DNA of 64,000 nt from Cylindrodendrum hubeiense (GCA_014621425.1 JAANBB010000026.1:150782-214781), one strand, 5' to 3'. Positions 47,847 to 59,541 are shown, counted from the stretch's first letter. Made by a program: numbers and translations. Notes: generated by a model from the sequence alone, not told the origin.

Positions 47847-49155
47847 ATGATGGACTCGAGATTCAGTAACTCGGATACCGAAAGTCTGGAGGATTACAAG
47901 TTTAGCTTTGAGTCCTACTTGGATTACTCGGCGAGAATCGAGATCGATGTAAGCCTCGAAGAGAACAAACAGCGTTGCTATTTCCGGGTTGCTCACACTT
48001 AGCAGTCCAATCCTTGGACAAATAAACTGCTGTGAGTTGCGTGATCTTGACGAACACCTCCCCCCCGTGCTAACGCGCTGCTTCTTTAGAGATACCGTCT
48101 CCGTCACTGAGAGCATATACGAGTTTCACAAGGAAAATGGTCGGACTTACCATGCGTACCGCGCTGGCTGTAAGCACTATTTCCAGTGTGCAAATATCAT
48201 GGAAGCTGACATCCCAGCGTACTACTACCCGAACGATTTGCTGGAAGTGGAACGTCTAGACAGCCAGTATGATATCCTGAAAATTATCATGGACGGGAGG
48301 AGCTATTTATCCCCGTGGTCGCAAGAAAATCCACCGCACAGAGTCCTCGACATCGCGACGGGGTCGGGCTGCTGGCCTATTGATATGGGCGATGAGTTTC
48401 CCGAGTCCCAAATCATTGGCACCGACCTATCTCCCATCCAGAATGACTTGGTTCCTCCGAATGTCCAGTTCATCATCGATGATGCGTACGTCTCCCCCGA
48501 GAATTCAGTTGCATGGCTTCCTACTGACAGACAGATCCAGCACCGACGAGTGGCCTAACGGGAACGAGTGGTGCAATTTCGACTACATTCACACCAGAGC
48601 CACATTTGGTTGTTGGGCTGACATGCTGGACCAAGTCATTCGCCCAGCGTTTGAGAGGCTGCGACCAGGTGGTTGGATGGAATCGCAAGAGTTGATGGGT
48701 CTGCTGGAATGCGACGATGAAACAGTCACTGACACCAACGCGTTCAAGAGGTGGTGTGATGACATCGTGGATGTCAGCGAATCCGTCGACCGACCGTTGC
48801 CTCTTGCTGCGAACCTAAAGAAGTGGTATATTGAGGCTGGCTTCACCGATGTGCACGAAAAGGTGTATAAGATTCCAGTCAACGGCTGGCCAAAGGTCCC
48901 CAGGCTCAAGAGGCTTGGACAGTTGTGGCACGCGAACATAGACAATGGGTTACAGGCATTCAGCTATGCGTTGCTGCATCGCGTCAAAGGGATGACCAAA
49001 GAGGAAATTGAGGTGAGTTTCACGCTTCCACCCAAGGAAACGAGACTAAGAATGTCCAGGTATCACTGGTAGATGTGAGAAAGCATCTTGCGGACCACCG
49101 AATGCATGGCTATCAGAAGTTCTATGTTGTATGGGGCAGGAAACCAGAAGCCTGA
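47847..49155 (+). CDS. LaeA-like SAM-dependent methyltransferase
   Basis: There are five exons, 47847-47948, 48003-48031 (a 29-nt microexon), 48090-48485, 48541-49012 and 49060-49155, giving 364 aa. Introns are 47-58 nt. Joins give NKLLDTVSVTESIYEFHKEN, DDATDEWPNGNEWCNF and EEIEVSLVDVRKHL, all typical of the family. ENGRTYHAYRAG and the SAM motif VLDIATGSGCWPIDM identify it. A GTDLSPIQ strand and FDYIHTR follow. The family includes the global secondary-metabolism regulator LaeA and many paralogues of unknown target. Location next to the HR-PKS could mean a cluster-specific role or chance. The start at 47850 (second ATG) is equally possible. Confidence 0.85.
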
Positions 49156-50279
49156 TAGAGTTTCTAGCTCAACTTACCCCCATGGTATTATATGACTAGG
49201 CTTTTGTTGAATGAGTTTATAAACACAAGTAAGACTTTAAATAGCAGGATTTGAATTGGCAATCGTATATAAATAATATAAGTCATTACAAGAGGGTTGT
49301 TTTTTGGGGGAAGGGGGGGACAAGATATTAACGAAAGGGCAGAGATTGAATCAACACTGAATAGACAGAGGGCTCTTTTATAAACCCTGTTCCAAGTATT
49401 AAATTGAAACGACGTGTAATGAAATACGGGATGGATTTGAATAAATCTCCGAGACGTTAATTTTGTTATCTTAATCAGACGGGCTTGGCGGGAAACCAAG
49501 GGTTACCTAGTATCTCGAGAAGATCAACTGGGCTTATATTTCTTAATTTAACACCCTGGTGTTGTGTTTTTAGCATTACTCAGCACCAATGCGCTCATAG
49601 TAGAGGATTAGCATGCGTAACAGGTTGAATAAAGGCTGTTTCTGAATGTGATAGAATCACTAGCTTGACTGGCGCTTCCCATCCATCACTTCTCCTTCTG
49701 TGGGTCGTGGGCCACCTTCGGTCTCGGTTGCTGGTTGGCGGAGATCAAGATGGCTAATGCCAGGTGAGCAAATCTATGTGATGACTAAAGCAGCTTTTAA
49801 CGTACCACATTGGACATTGTCCTGACCATTCCACAAGCCATGTTTGATACAAATTGGATGGGATTTATGTTTGCATGGCAAAATTCACACATCATCGGAG
49901 TGGCAGAAGTTATCTGTGCAAATCGGGCGACACTCTTTTGTAAAGGCACCATCGGATTTATCGAGTGCGGTAGACAATGAGTTACCTAGCATGCTCTTGT
50001 TGACCTGTATTTCATAATCAATTAAATTTTGCTCCAGCAGGGAGGTAGATACGACATATCTCAATTGAGTGCCCCATACGGCCACGCTCTAGTCCGCCTA
50101 AGAATGTCAAACTTCACTTTGGTCGCAAGCACCACCCCCATGCCATGGCCACGTGACATTCTCACAACAGAGCGATGACGATTCGAGAAACAGTAGAAGT
50201 TAGGTTCACACAGACTATACGTAATAGCAGAGATAGGAGGCAAACGAAGCAAGAAGTTCTTCTGTGTTGATTAAACTAT
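49156..50279. other. Intergenic between convergent genes, about 1.1 kb
   Basis: This is AT-rich sequence with short frames at 49188-49499 and 49885-50252. I see no gene or structured element. Confidence 0.4.
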
Positions 50280-51047
50280 CTATTTAAAGGTCACTTCGAC
50301 AAAGTCGATGAGTCGCCTCCCTTCTGGGTTATAGCCTTCGACAAATTGCGTGCCATAATCGTTCTGGAAATTGTCTAAGTCCATAAAATTTAAGCTTGGA
50401 GCACACTAGCAGACGGGAGAGGGTTTACACTGACCGAAGGTAGTCTGGGGTTTGGTCCGGCAAAAGCCACACAGGATGCGACGAATCCCGTTGGCCAAAT
50501 CTAGGCGAGGAAACATCTCGTGGAGCGTATTAGCCAAGTCCCACGAGATCGTTCCGGCGTTGTCGAGATTGGGACCCCGAAAGTCGGCCGCAACTCCAAG
50601 GGAGCAGACCTTAACGACCGTTTGTTTGTACAAGGCGATCGTAGCGGTCGTGTGCAGAGCAATGGCATCCCAAATCAACTGGGTCCGATGGTCGTCCCAA
50701 TCTTCCACCCTGCCACTGCGCTGCTCCTCCTGAATCCAAAGGCGAGCTGCTTCCGCTCCATCCACCTCGAAGCGTTTGTCCTCAGAAATCAGCTCGCCTG
50801 TGCAGTCCCAGCCAAGATCGTGGAATATGGCGCTGATTGCGTGGGCCTCAAGATCCATTTGGGGGAGAAGACCCTTTGCGTGAAGCTTTTGATAGACGAC
50901 GACCCCGAGAATCCATGTTCGCATCACATGGTTGAATGCCATGTCGTCATTGTGAGCACGAGCATACGCCTGAGCGGCTTGAACAATCGGCGTATCAACC
51001 AGGGAAACTCCGGCGAGCACTCTTGTCGGAAGGTCAGTAGATGCCAT
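50280..51047 (-). CDS. HD-domain protein, cyanamide hydratase-like
   Basis: There are two exons, 51047-50435 and 50374-50280, with a 60-nt intron (GTCAGT...CTTAG), giving 235 aa. The frame opens at 51122, but MASTDLPTRVLAG at 51047 is the sensible start. The metal-binding HD residues are seen in FNHVMRTW, AIFHDLGWD and ALHTT. The join makes TTFDNFQNDYGTQFVEGY, a C-terminal sequence shared by this fungal family. Relatives (Cah/Ddi2 type) hydrate cyanamide to urea or hydrolyse small amides or nitriles and are cytosolic. The substrate here is unproven. No cluster partner is obvious. Confidence 0.82.
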
Positions 51048-51624
51048 CGTTTGGTCTTCTGAGAATAATCGGACTGTATGATGGTGATGTGCGTGAAGGA
51101 GGTTGCATGATGAGTTGCACATGGCTGTTGGCGGCGATACTTAAGCTCCTACTTGAACACTAGAGAAAATAACATCCGAGCGCAGTCGGAACTTGGCTTA
51201 TCAATGGCCGTTGGGGCTAACAAGCATATCCAGTAGCTTGACCATCATGATCCAGGAATGTGTACTCTCGAAAAGCAATGGGTCGTTCCACGAATGCTAA
51301 TCAAGAGCTGCAGGTCGGACGCCTTATCGTCCGACGCACTACCCAACTGGTCAACAGTATGGAGATTGCATCGTATATTGCTACTGTATGCGAACTTTGT
51401 GTACGCTTCTGAAACAAGATCCGAAGCATCTCGGATAATGCGCTTCACTAGTGTTGGATGATGTGGAATCATGAGCTCTGATTCCACATCAGCGTAACCA
51501 ATAGGAATCGGCACTAACACTGCCCCTCATGTTCGGTCCTACAGCAGGCCATGTGTAACATGTCCGTGTAGCCCACCTGTAAATTTTCCCTCTATTTAGT
51601 GAGTAACTGAAGCCGGCGCAAATG
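51048..51624. other. Intergenic: promoter of the HD-domain gene
   Basis: This 577-bp stretch has no recognisable gene; the short ORFs at 51245-51520 on both strands are overlapping frames. Confidence 0.35.
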
Positions 51625-52270
51625 GGATATTATTTGATAGTTCGATTACTGGTAGAAAAAGGAGCTGACATCGACAGCGCTAGCGAGTTGGGGGTAGTTA
51701 CCACTCCATTTAGCTGTCAGCAAGGAATATTTAATTACAGTAGAGGTCCTGGATAATCAGAATGCTCGCCTTGATGCAAGAAGTAACAGCACTGGTCGAT
51801 AGCGCGGTGGAATCTAATCATAGTCCAATATTGCAATTATTAGTAGAGAAGAAAGCAGATCTAAGACTGGTCACCGCTACATTCTGCATCATACAAGTTA
51901 GTAGAGAAGCTACTAGAATACGAAGCTAACATCGAGGCGAGGAACAAATACAGGTCCTCGCCATTATTTAAAACAGCATGAACCGGATAATGAGATATTG
52001 TTCTTTACCAACTGCAAACTGGAGCGGATATCAACGGTAAACCCGAAGCTTCCTGGACAGCCCTTCGCATGGAATGCTATATGGAAAGAGTACTAGTTAT
52101 TGAAGTTTTGCTGGAATAGAGCGTGTCTACAGAAGCAAGAACCTTCGCAAATGAATTACTCCTCGCAGTTAGGAAAGAGTATAAAGAGGCTATGTGAGTG
52201 TTTCTAGCGGCAAGTGCCTCTGCCTCTGCTAGAACTGCTACTAGATAACCACGGCACAAGTAGCAATTAG
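51625..52270 (+). pseudogene. Ankyrin-repeat protein pseudogene
   Basis: Successive fragments in changing frames read like ankyrin repeats: VRLLVEKGADIDSASELG, VEVLDNQNARLDARSN, ILQLLVEKKADL, LVEKLLEYEANIEARN, QTGADINGKPEASWTALRM and ELLLDNHGTS. They are separated by stops (for example TAA and TAG after GRGPG and after VIEVLLE) and frame shifts, so no long frame survives. The parent would have had at least five repeats. Ankyrin genes of this kind are often lineage-specific in fungi and turn over fast. No intact domain remains at either end. Confidence 0.65.
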
Positions 52271-53348
52271 ACAGGACCGCAACTCTATAATTAAACCTGT
52301 AGTATTAGCTACTTAATACATTGTACGGAGGAGGCCAACCTCATTGTTACGCGCCGATATCTATGGGGGAAAAGGGTACCGGCCTTTTGAGTCTGGTCTC
52401 CAACTGCTGGATATAAATAACAACTTTTCAGAGGCTAATAGCAGTGAGGATGTAGATGAGGCTGATGACAATGGCTCCCGAAATGGCAGATCAGTCCACC
52501 ACACACAAAGGATATTAGAAACGTCACAGTAAAATTATTGCACGTCGCCATGCTGTTAAATGAGGCGACTAGAATAAAGAGATATCACACATCTTTCTCG
52601 AAGTGAGCTGTTTCCGAGTTGACGTAATGTCGGCATTCTTGACTCGAATCGAATATATCCCCGTATTATTCCTTTCTATTGCCACTGCCTCAGCTATCGT
52701 CGGCACTATTGAAACGAGCTGTTTGTATAGCTTACCAAGCTCGTAGCCGTTGTCCTGCACAGTCTTTGTGGCTGTTATTTTGGACGTGATGAGCGAGGTG
52801 GAAAAGTTAGTTCACAGTGTGGGATGTGCAGCTATATCCAGTTAGCCTTATCAATAAGGGATGGCCCAATCTGCTACTGGCAAACCGAACCTAGTCTGAT
52901 ATCCGGAAGTAGGTCTGGGCCCTCTTGGGACCTTTCCTGGGCCAAGTCTGACATAAAGATGAATATCTTTTCTGATATCTCAGCCAGTCCAATATTTAGT
53001 CATCTCTCCGTGCTTGTTTTCCGCCTATATAAGATTCTCACCTTCAGCCAATCTTTAGCTAAGAAAATCATGATCTTCTATGATGTCCTAATCACTCTTA
53101 TTATGATACATAGCGATACCTAGTAGTCATCCAGATCGACATCCTAATGCTGTGATAAAAGTTGATAGTCGAATTCAAGTGTGCACATTGATCGCCCATA
53201 TGTGTGGGTAGAATGAGAGAAGTGTATGAAGGGGTGCATTGTCGTGATTATAGTGTCTGCATAGTATGGTCCCAGCTAGTGTAGAAATTGAGAATTTATA
53301 GCCTGAGCCAGGTACAGTATATGACAGTATAGTATACAACAACCGTAT
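52271..53348. other. Intergenic, about 1.1 kb
   Basis: The left part (52430-52490) may be a tail of the ankyrin pseudogene (DVDEADDNG). A 21-bp stretch at 52837-52857 recurs with two mismatches at 58955-58975. No gene is recognised. Confidence 0.4.
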
Positions 53349-55160
53349 CTAAGGAGCCTTAGAAGCATCATCGCCAGTTGCGATTCCAAAACTGTTACTT
53401 TCAATCACCACCCCATGGTACTTTGTTCGGGCGTGGGCAAACCAGTTAACTGTACCAAGAATTGATATAATGCTGATAATTGCAATTGTATAATCTAAGT
53501 TGAGGGTAAGTAAAGTTGCCAGACATATATGGCGCTTATTGACTTACTCATGCTAGACGCAGTAACTGGCAAAGCGACAGGAAGGCAGTAAATAACAAGG
53601 GAAACTAAAGTCCATACAACACATACACCGTTAACAAAATAGCCTAGAGGCGTTGGTAGGCGAAATTCTCGATCTTCTGGTAGAATGGTGGTTGCACGGC
53701 GTCTATAGATCAGTAACATAGCCGGTATCCCGAAGGAGGCCTGCTGAAATACCGCCGCACTCTGAATGAAAGAGTTAAAGGCTAATGATATTCGTCAACG
53801 ATCGATCAATGTGGGTCAATAGTCAGTTTCGCCATACCAGTAGTAGAAACAATGTACAAGACACCAATGAGGCAGGCGACGGTGTAGTTGAGTAGGATGC
53901 TCCAGATTGGGGCTTTGAGCTTCGGATGCATTTTGCCCAGGCGATCTGAGAAGACAATAGCATCATCTCGAGCAAAAGACCATGTCATCCGAGATGCAGT
54001 CTGCTGGCCAGCACTCATAGCAAAGCACCCGACAAAAAGCAAAGTGGCCATCAGAACAGTAGCGCCACTTTCAGAACGGAGACATTGCTTTAGTACCTCA
54101 TAAAATGCGAATCTAGAAGAATAAGTATTAGCACCTAAAGGTAGCGAGTGGATGATGCATTACCCTGTAGGACTGGCTAAGGATCCTACTATATCCGGCG
54201 TATAGTAGCAAAGAACAACTGCTAATGGGAACGCGGTTGCGAAACCAATGGCAACAGTAGCCATGATGGCCTTAGGGACGAACTTTTTGGGATTTTCGCA
54301 CTCTTCGGCTAGATGTAATGTCGAGTCTATTCCCAGAAACATGAATTGTGGAGTAAGTAGCCCGGTCAGAAAGGCGACGCTGTCTGGCCAGCCTGTGCCG
54401 TTGATGAAATCTACCCAGACTGATTTAGTGGTCGCCACCGAAGGTGATCGTATAGGACATAAGATCATGACAGTGAGGAAGAGAAGCAGTGTTAAGACAA
54501 CTACAGAAATAAAGGTTAGTATCCGTGACGAGGAATACACGCAAGGGACAAATACTCACGCCCAACATCAAATATCCACATCGTCTTACTAAGAGCAAGC
54601 GCAGTGTAAATCGCGGTGGCTGTTGCAAGAGCAATGTATACACAGAATGTGTGCCATGTCTTGATTTCGAATGTTTTGTTATACTGGGCCACCAGTGCTA
54701 GCAAGATTTGCGAAACGAGGATGGTGACAGAGGTGACGAAGGCTATCCAGGAGCAGACAGCCAGCAGACCACAGACATATGAGATCCCCTTCCTGATCCT
54801 GGCTGGTGCAAGAATCGAAGTAAAGTGATATTGCCCCCCAGCTGTAGGGTATACGCTCGCGAGCTCGGCCAATGTAGATCCGGTGCAAGCAAAGATGAAA
54901 GTAATGAAGAGAATTCCGTAGAGAAGGGTCACGCCACCACCAGAGGCAATAGCGACAGCCAATGTCGAGGCAATTGCAATCCAGCTGTTGCAAGTATTGT
55001 ACCCAAGAGCAATGATGCTCAAACTGTTGATCTTATGCTTCTGCTGCTTGATGGATGCATCGCGGATACTGTGATTGTTGTCCGGCCATGCCTTGTCAGA
55101 TTTTTGAAGCTGTAGCTTCATGACAGAGGCATCCAATATCATTTCATTGCCTCCTTCCAT
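53349..55160 (-). CDS. Amino acid/amine permease, APC superfamily
   Basis: There are five exons, 55160-54560, 54500-54164, 54112-53838, 53781-53548 and 53494-53349, with introns of 51-59 nt, giving 530 aa. Each join restores a typical segment: IFDVG-LVLTLLLFL, ASPTG-FAFYEVLKQ, VSTT-AFNSFIQSAAVFQQ and ASM-NYTIAIISI. The protein has about 12 hydrophobic segments. Family signatures include GYNTCNSWI early, ELASVYPTAGGQYHF in TM3, and MAGQQTASRMTWSFARD-like sequence (AGQQTASRMTWSFARDDA). Such fungal permeases (GABA, choline and amino-acid types) import nitrogen compounds at the plasma membrane. It heads a probable amine-utilisation locus with the oxidase and RidA gene. Confidence 0.9.
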
Positions 55161-55857
55161 GTTGATGGGCTGTGTAAATAAAAGAATAAGTGAACAGTGT
55201 TGGGGTTAATTCAAGATCGTGGCAAGACACTGGAGTGGTTTATTTCTTTAATAAAGGAGTTGCACTGGGATATATATAATATACCTTTGCCACACACTAT
55301 CACAAATGCTGACTTTTTTCCACTACTGTAGTGATCTTTGAAAGATGCTGAGATAAGGCATCAACTCGATAAATTAGGCTTTTCGTCACCATTCCGCTGG
55401 TACTCGGTGATAAGAACGGCACCAAAAGATGCATCTTTAGGATGGATGCGACCCACACTAGAGGTGCGGGGAAGGGTACTAGCGTAAGATAACCGGCTTT
55501 CGCTTACATAGAACATGAAGAGGGCGTGTGAGTATTGTGCGACCCCCCCTCATACCCCCTCTTTGCCATTCTTCTCTCCCTTGACGCGAGCTAACCGTCA
55601 GCTACCTTGATAAGGCTTTAGGTCACTGGCAAAAGAATTGCCATTGACTATGCCCGCCTGCCATCACCGAGATTCCGTCAGTCCCGAGGAAGCAGTCGAG
55701 AACGGCATCTGTAGTCGGCAGTTGGATTTGAGCTCAACGCATGTCACTTATTGTGCCTCTGGTAATCTCAATTCGACTAGTCTGAATGGAAGAGCCAGAG
55801 AGGCAAGGGTATATGTCCGTGATTATTGATCGAATTATCTACCCAGATCCCGAAACC
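55161..55857. other. Intergenic: promoter of the APC permease
   Basis: This 697-bp region includes a TATATATAATATA tract at about 55272. Small ORFs here have no features. Confidence 0.4.
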
Positions 55858-57447
55858 TCAACCACAACAAATGTTGAAGTTTCTTCGAATCATAGTAATC
55901 TCCAAACCGTATGGCCCATAAACCGTACTGTCGTTATCCTCCTCTTCCCAAAGATATTCCAGCAGCTCCAAGCTTCTTCTTACACTCCACATCATTGTGT
56001 TACAAGTCAACGTACGCATTTTTAGCTTGTTTCTTGGCGCCGAGGTTCGCATACATGACCCAGCTATTAATAACGGCCACATCAATGTCGTGTTAACAGG
56101 AGCCTCCAGAGGTAGTGCATCCAGGTGCTACAAATATCGCTCAACATATATGTCGACTTTCTCCATGAGCTCCATTGTGGGTGCTGCCAGGCCGTGAAAT
56201 GCTGTGTGCAGGAAGATAAGCACAGCTTGTTGAAGGGCCCGGCCCGCTATCTGGTAAGAGCTTGTTGTTTGCTCACTTCCTGGCGAGGATTCGAATGGTT
56301 GATATTCCCATTGAAGGATCTCTTGTTCGTAATGGCGGAGCAGACCTCTGCGCTGATTGGCATCATCCTGAATCAGGAATCTCCTTGCGGCTATGCCGAT
56401 GGGCGATATTAGGGCAAATAAATCGTGGGCCGAACCGAAAAGAAAGCCATGAATTTCGGTTTGGCGATTGAGTAGCCCAACAGATGAAAGTAATGTGTCC
56501 CCAGGTATCTGACGATCTACTGGTAAGTTGGTGTTAAGCGTTAAATTAGCTGTGATAGCGAAGAAGGCGTAAAGTTCAGATAGAAAATCAAGTATCGAGA
56601 CATCGATTTCTCCGTCCTGCCGGTTCCTCAATTCAATGACGATGGTCCGACTGGCGCGTAGATGGTAAAAGATAGCCCCATCGGTGTTGCCGATGACGTT
56701 CTGTGCGAAGACTCTGTATAAGCAATGGAATGCAAAAGGCTTAGTGGGAGGGGCTAAACCACAGCAACTGATTAACGGAAAGAGCAGACAAATGGCTCAC
56801 CTCAAAAAGACAGAGTAACAAGGTGGCTGATAGAAGTGCTGTCAACTCGGTCGAGGAGCATAGCCGCCACTGAAGGAGCGAGTGCTTGACACTTCGAAGG
56901 ACTGCCGCGTAGTATGATCGAGCATCATGCTCAACCTGGTTCCTCGCATAGCTCAAGTGAGCTGCACTAACAGCTAGTATCGCGTTAAAGACGTTGTCAT
57001 CGCTGAGGGCTACAGGAAGGAGGTGGCTCAAAAATGGATTGTTAGGCCCGACACGCGTTGATAGATGGTTTACGGTGACATTGGTGTAGTGGTCGAATAA
57101 AAAAGCGTCCATCCCGTTTTGCAACGACCGGCTTGGATTTCCAGATCCAGGAAGTTTAACGCGTCTTGATAAAGGGATTGGCGAGGTGAATGTTTTCCGT
57201 TGACCCGGCTCCGTCTGGCAGCCGACGATGCCATCGGCAGCACCGACAAGCTGCTTCCGCCATGAGGCCCGGGCTTCAGGGGTCCGTTATCAGACTGGCC
57301 AGAGGATCCAGGGTCAGGTAGCCAGGAACAGATGAGATGATTCCTTCGGCATCCATGGCATGTCGGTTTGGTCTCGTCACATTTCTTGCGGCGCACGCGG
57401 CAGGTTAGACAACCGGACTTGGTTCTTCTCTTCCGCGGAGGGTCCAT
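55858..57447 (-). pseudogene. Zn2Cys6 regulator (Fungal_trans_2) with a premature stop and a frame break
   Basis: The N-terminus from 57447 has a good zinc cluster (SGCLTCRVRRKKCDETKPTC, then HGCRRNHLIC). The frame then changes before LQNGMDAFLFDHYTNV near 57124. This needs either an intron with a poor donor around 57246 or a frameshift. The next intron, 56800-56701, ends at CACAG and joins LLCLFE to NVIGNTDGAIFYHLRASR. The final exon reads to VERYL and then meets TAG at 56130-56128. The same frame continues past that stop for 90 residues of typical C-terminus (HLDALPLEAPVN, LEYLWEEEDND, YGPYGLEITM). One C-to-T change (CAG to TAG) would explain it. It is probably a recently inactivated, or C-terminally shortened, regulator of the flanking amine genes. 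Confidence 0.65.
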
Positions 57448-58242
57448 GGCGGGCCGTTGATGGATAAAACAAGCTGGAGTGGATGAGATGGTACCACCGT
57501 AGGACAAAACCAGGGAGAAAACGCAAGCTGAGGGACGGGGTTATCTTGAATAGGCGCCCTTATCTATTGCCAAAGGCTACGATAGAGCCCCACGAATGAG
57601 CTACAAGACTAGCTATTTTGGGTGTGACACCCGATAGGCAGGAGGGGTGATGATCAATCAATGTAATTAGCTTAGCGCCCGTTTCCCACTGATGTAGCGT
57701 GCCCTTCAAGCGAAGCTAGGTGATGGCATGCTCTCGCACTTCGCTTCCGCGGATTTTACGTGGCTAATGAAGGCGGCGTATCGTGATGGCACCGGATGGC
57801 AGGGAGGGCATTTTCTGAGAGTCCCTCTGTGTATAGTGGACTGGCGTTAGCCACTAGAACAAGACCACCTGCTACTCATTGCATTCTAAACAACTTCAAG
57901 GCTTCACGACAGGATTGCGGTGGCGCCGGATCGTAGGGTATGGACTGGCTATCCTAGATGAATTGGCTATTCTAGATGAATTGAAGTACATTGTGCCTAG
58001 TAACGCGAATCACTAAATATTGTGTACGTGCGCAAATTCCGTCTTGAGTCGCACCCAGACGGGACCAGAAAGGTCTGTGCTGTCAATCCAGTCAAACCCC
58101 AAGACTGATTCCCAAGCTCGCGAGACTGGCATCTTTCAGCCTCGTAAGCAAATAAATCCTACCCCGTGGAATAATTATATACGCGCCTGGCTTGGACTAT
58201 CAGTATGACCCAGAAGGATATCCTTAGGAATTGTCTGACATA
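57448..58242. other. Intergenic, about 0.8 kb
   Basis: This contains the promoter of the Zn2Cys6 gene. A direct duplication of about 16 bp (AGATGAATTG/GGCTAT..CTAGATGAATTG) lies at about 57945-57985. No gene is seen. Confidence 0.4.
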
Positions 58243-58287
58243 CTACTTTCGGTACGGAATCGCGGCAACACAAGTAATCTCAATCTT

Positions 58288-58653
58288 CTATTGAGGCGCC
58301 CCCAATTTCGGCACCGGGATCACGGCAGCCGGCGGAAGGTGAGAGCCATCATCATCGGTGAGGAATTTACCAATTTCACCCCAAATTGGAGCATCGGTGT
58401 CGGTAGAATAGACGGTCAAGTTACAGATGTCTCGAACCGAAGCTCCGGCTGCTTCCAGGCAAGCGCGGAGATTCGACAGCGCTAGCTTGGCCTGGGCCAC
58501 GGTATCTTCCGGGGTGTTTCCATCCTTATCCACCGCAATCTGGCCAGCCACATGAATTAGGCGGCTTGGGTTCTCAACAACGCTGACATGGGAGTAAAGG
58601 TGCTCCGTAGGATCGAACAAAGAAGGTGGGTTGATGAGACGAACGTGAGCCAT
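58288..58653 (-). CDS. RidA/YjgF/UK114 family protein, probably truncated
   Basis: This is one exon of 121 aa. The fold is recognised from SRLIHVAGQIAVDKDGN, AQAKLALSNLRACLEAAGAS and ICNLTVYSTD. RidA proteins are trimeric and hydrolyse reactive enamines and imines to ketones, protecting PLP enzymes. The usual Arg before the final strands is missing (SHLPPAAVIPV), so classical deaminase activity is doubtful. The frame stops at TAG (58290-58288) after KLGAPQ, but in the same frame it continues KIEITCVAAIPYRK to another stop at 58245-58243, which is the usual family ending. A TGG-to-TAG change would account for it, leaving the trimer-forming last strand absent. The neighbouring amine oxidase would generate imines. 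Confidence 0.75.
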   Translation of the reverse strand: MAHVRLINPPSLFDPTEHLYSHVSVVENPSRLIHVAGQIAVDKDGNTPEDTVAQAKLALSNLRACLEAAGASVRDICNLTVYSTDTDAPIWGEIGKFLTDDDGSHLPPAAVIPVPKLGAPQ

Positions 58654-59390
58654 TGTAGGTGCAAGAATAAGATGATAATGCGGCGAGGAATAAACAAAGT
58701 TGTGTATGGCTGGGCTGATTGTGAAACGACGTGGGCTTCATGGCAACTACATATAAATACTCGATCTACTAGGGGTGAAGAAATACCCGCATCTTATTGC
58801 CGGTTGAGTGGATCCTCGTCGAATGGCTTAGAAAATTAAGTCTTAGCCATGGCCTATGAACCAACTGTGTACAATGAGAAAAAAACTTATATCGACAATA
58901 GAGGGCATTGCTCTACGTCCCTATCAAGTGCGGAGTATCGGTGATTGTGGAGGAGTCCAGTTGGCCTTATCGATAAACGCGCTTCTCAATGAATCATTAC
59001 CCCACAAAACCAGATTGAAAGATAGCGTCGCCTGATCTCCGTTTTATCGTGATGCAGGGAATATCGACTAAGCTCATTTGGCCACATGGACTAACCCATT
59101 AATGGGAACGAATGGAAAACCAGGCCGTGGACCTAGCTCAGCATAAGGGGTGAGTCTATCATGGTGGTGAGAGGGATCCTGTCAAGTTTGTTACCCCAAC
59201 TCCCGCTGAGTCCAAGCGACGGCTCAGCTTGTCTGATCAAACTCGGACTAAAGACAAAATAATTCATATTACAGAGGCCAGCCTTTTTCAAATCTGCCTG
59301 ATTGGAGCCAGGCCCCTGCATTCATGGAAACATAGCGGGTCGTGTAGCTGCTTGCCGAGATTTAGATCCCTTGGTCGGTTGAATCTCCAG

Positions 59391-59541
59391 TCCACTCACA
59401 CAGTCCGGCATTGCCTCCACATGGATTGATAACGGCGCTTAGTTTCTGAAACTAGGGAGTGATAATCCACCCACACAGCCTAGCATTGCCTCCACATGAA
59501 TTGATAAGAGCGCTTAGTTTCTGAAAACATGGAGTAACAGT
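59391..59541. repeat. Two-copy 75-bp tandem repeat
   Basis: Both units contain GCATTGCCTCCACATG, then TTGATAA, then GCGCTTAGTTTCTGAAA and GGAGT. The period is exactly 75 bp (CAG at 59401 and 59476) with about a dozen mismatches. It lies 400-550 bp upstream of the amine oxidase start. Confidence 0.8.
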
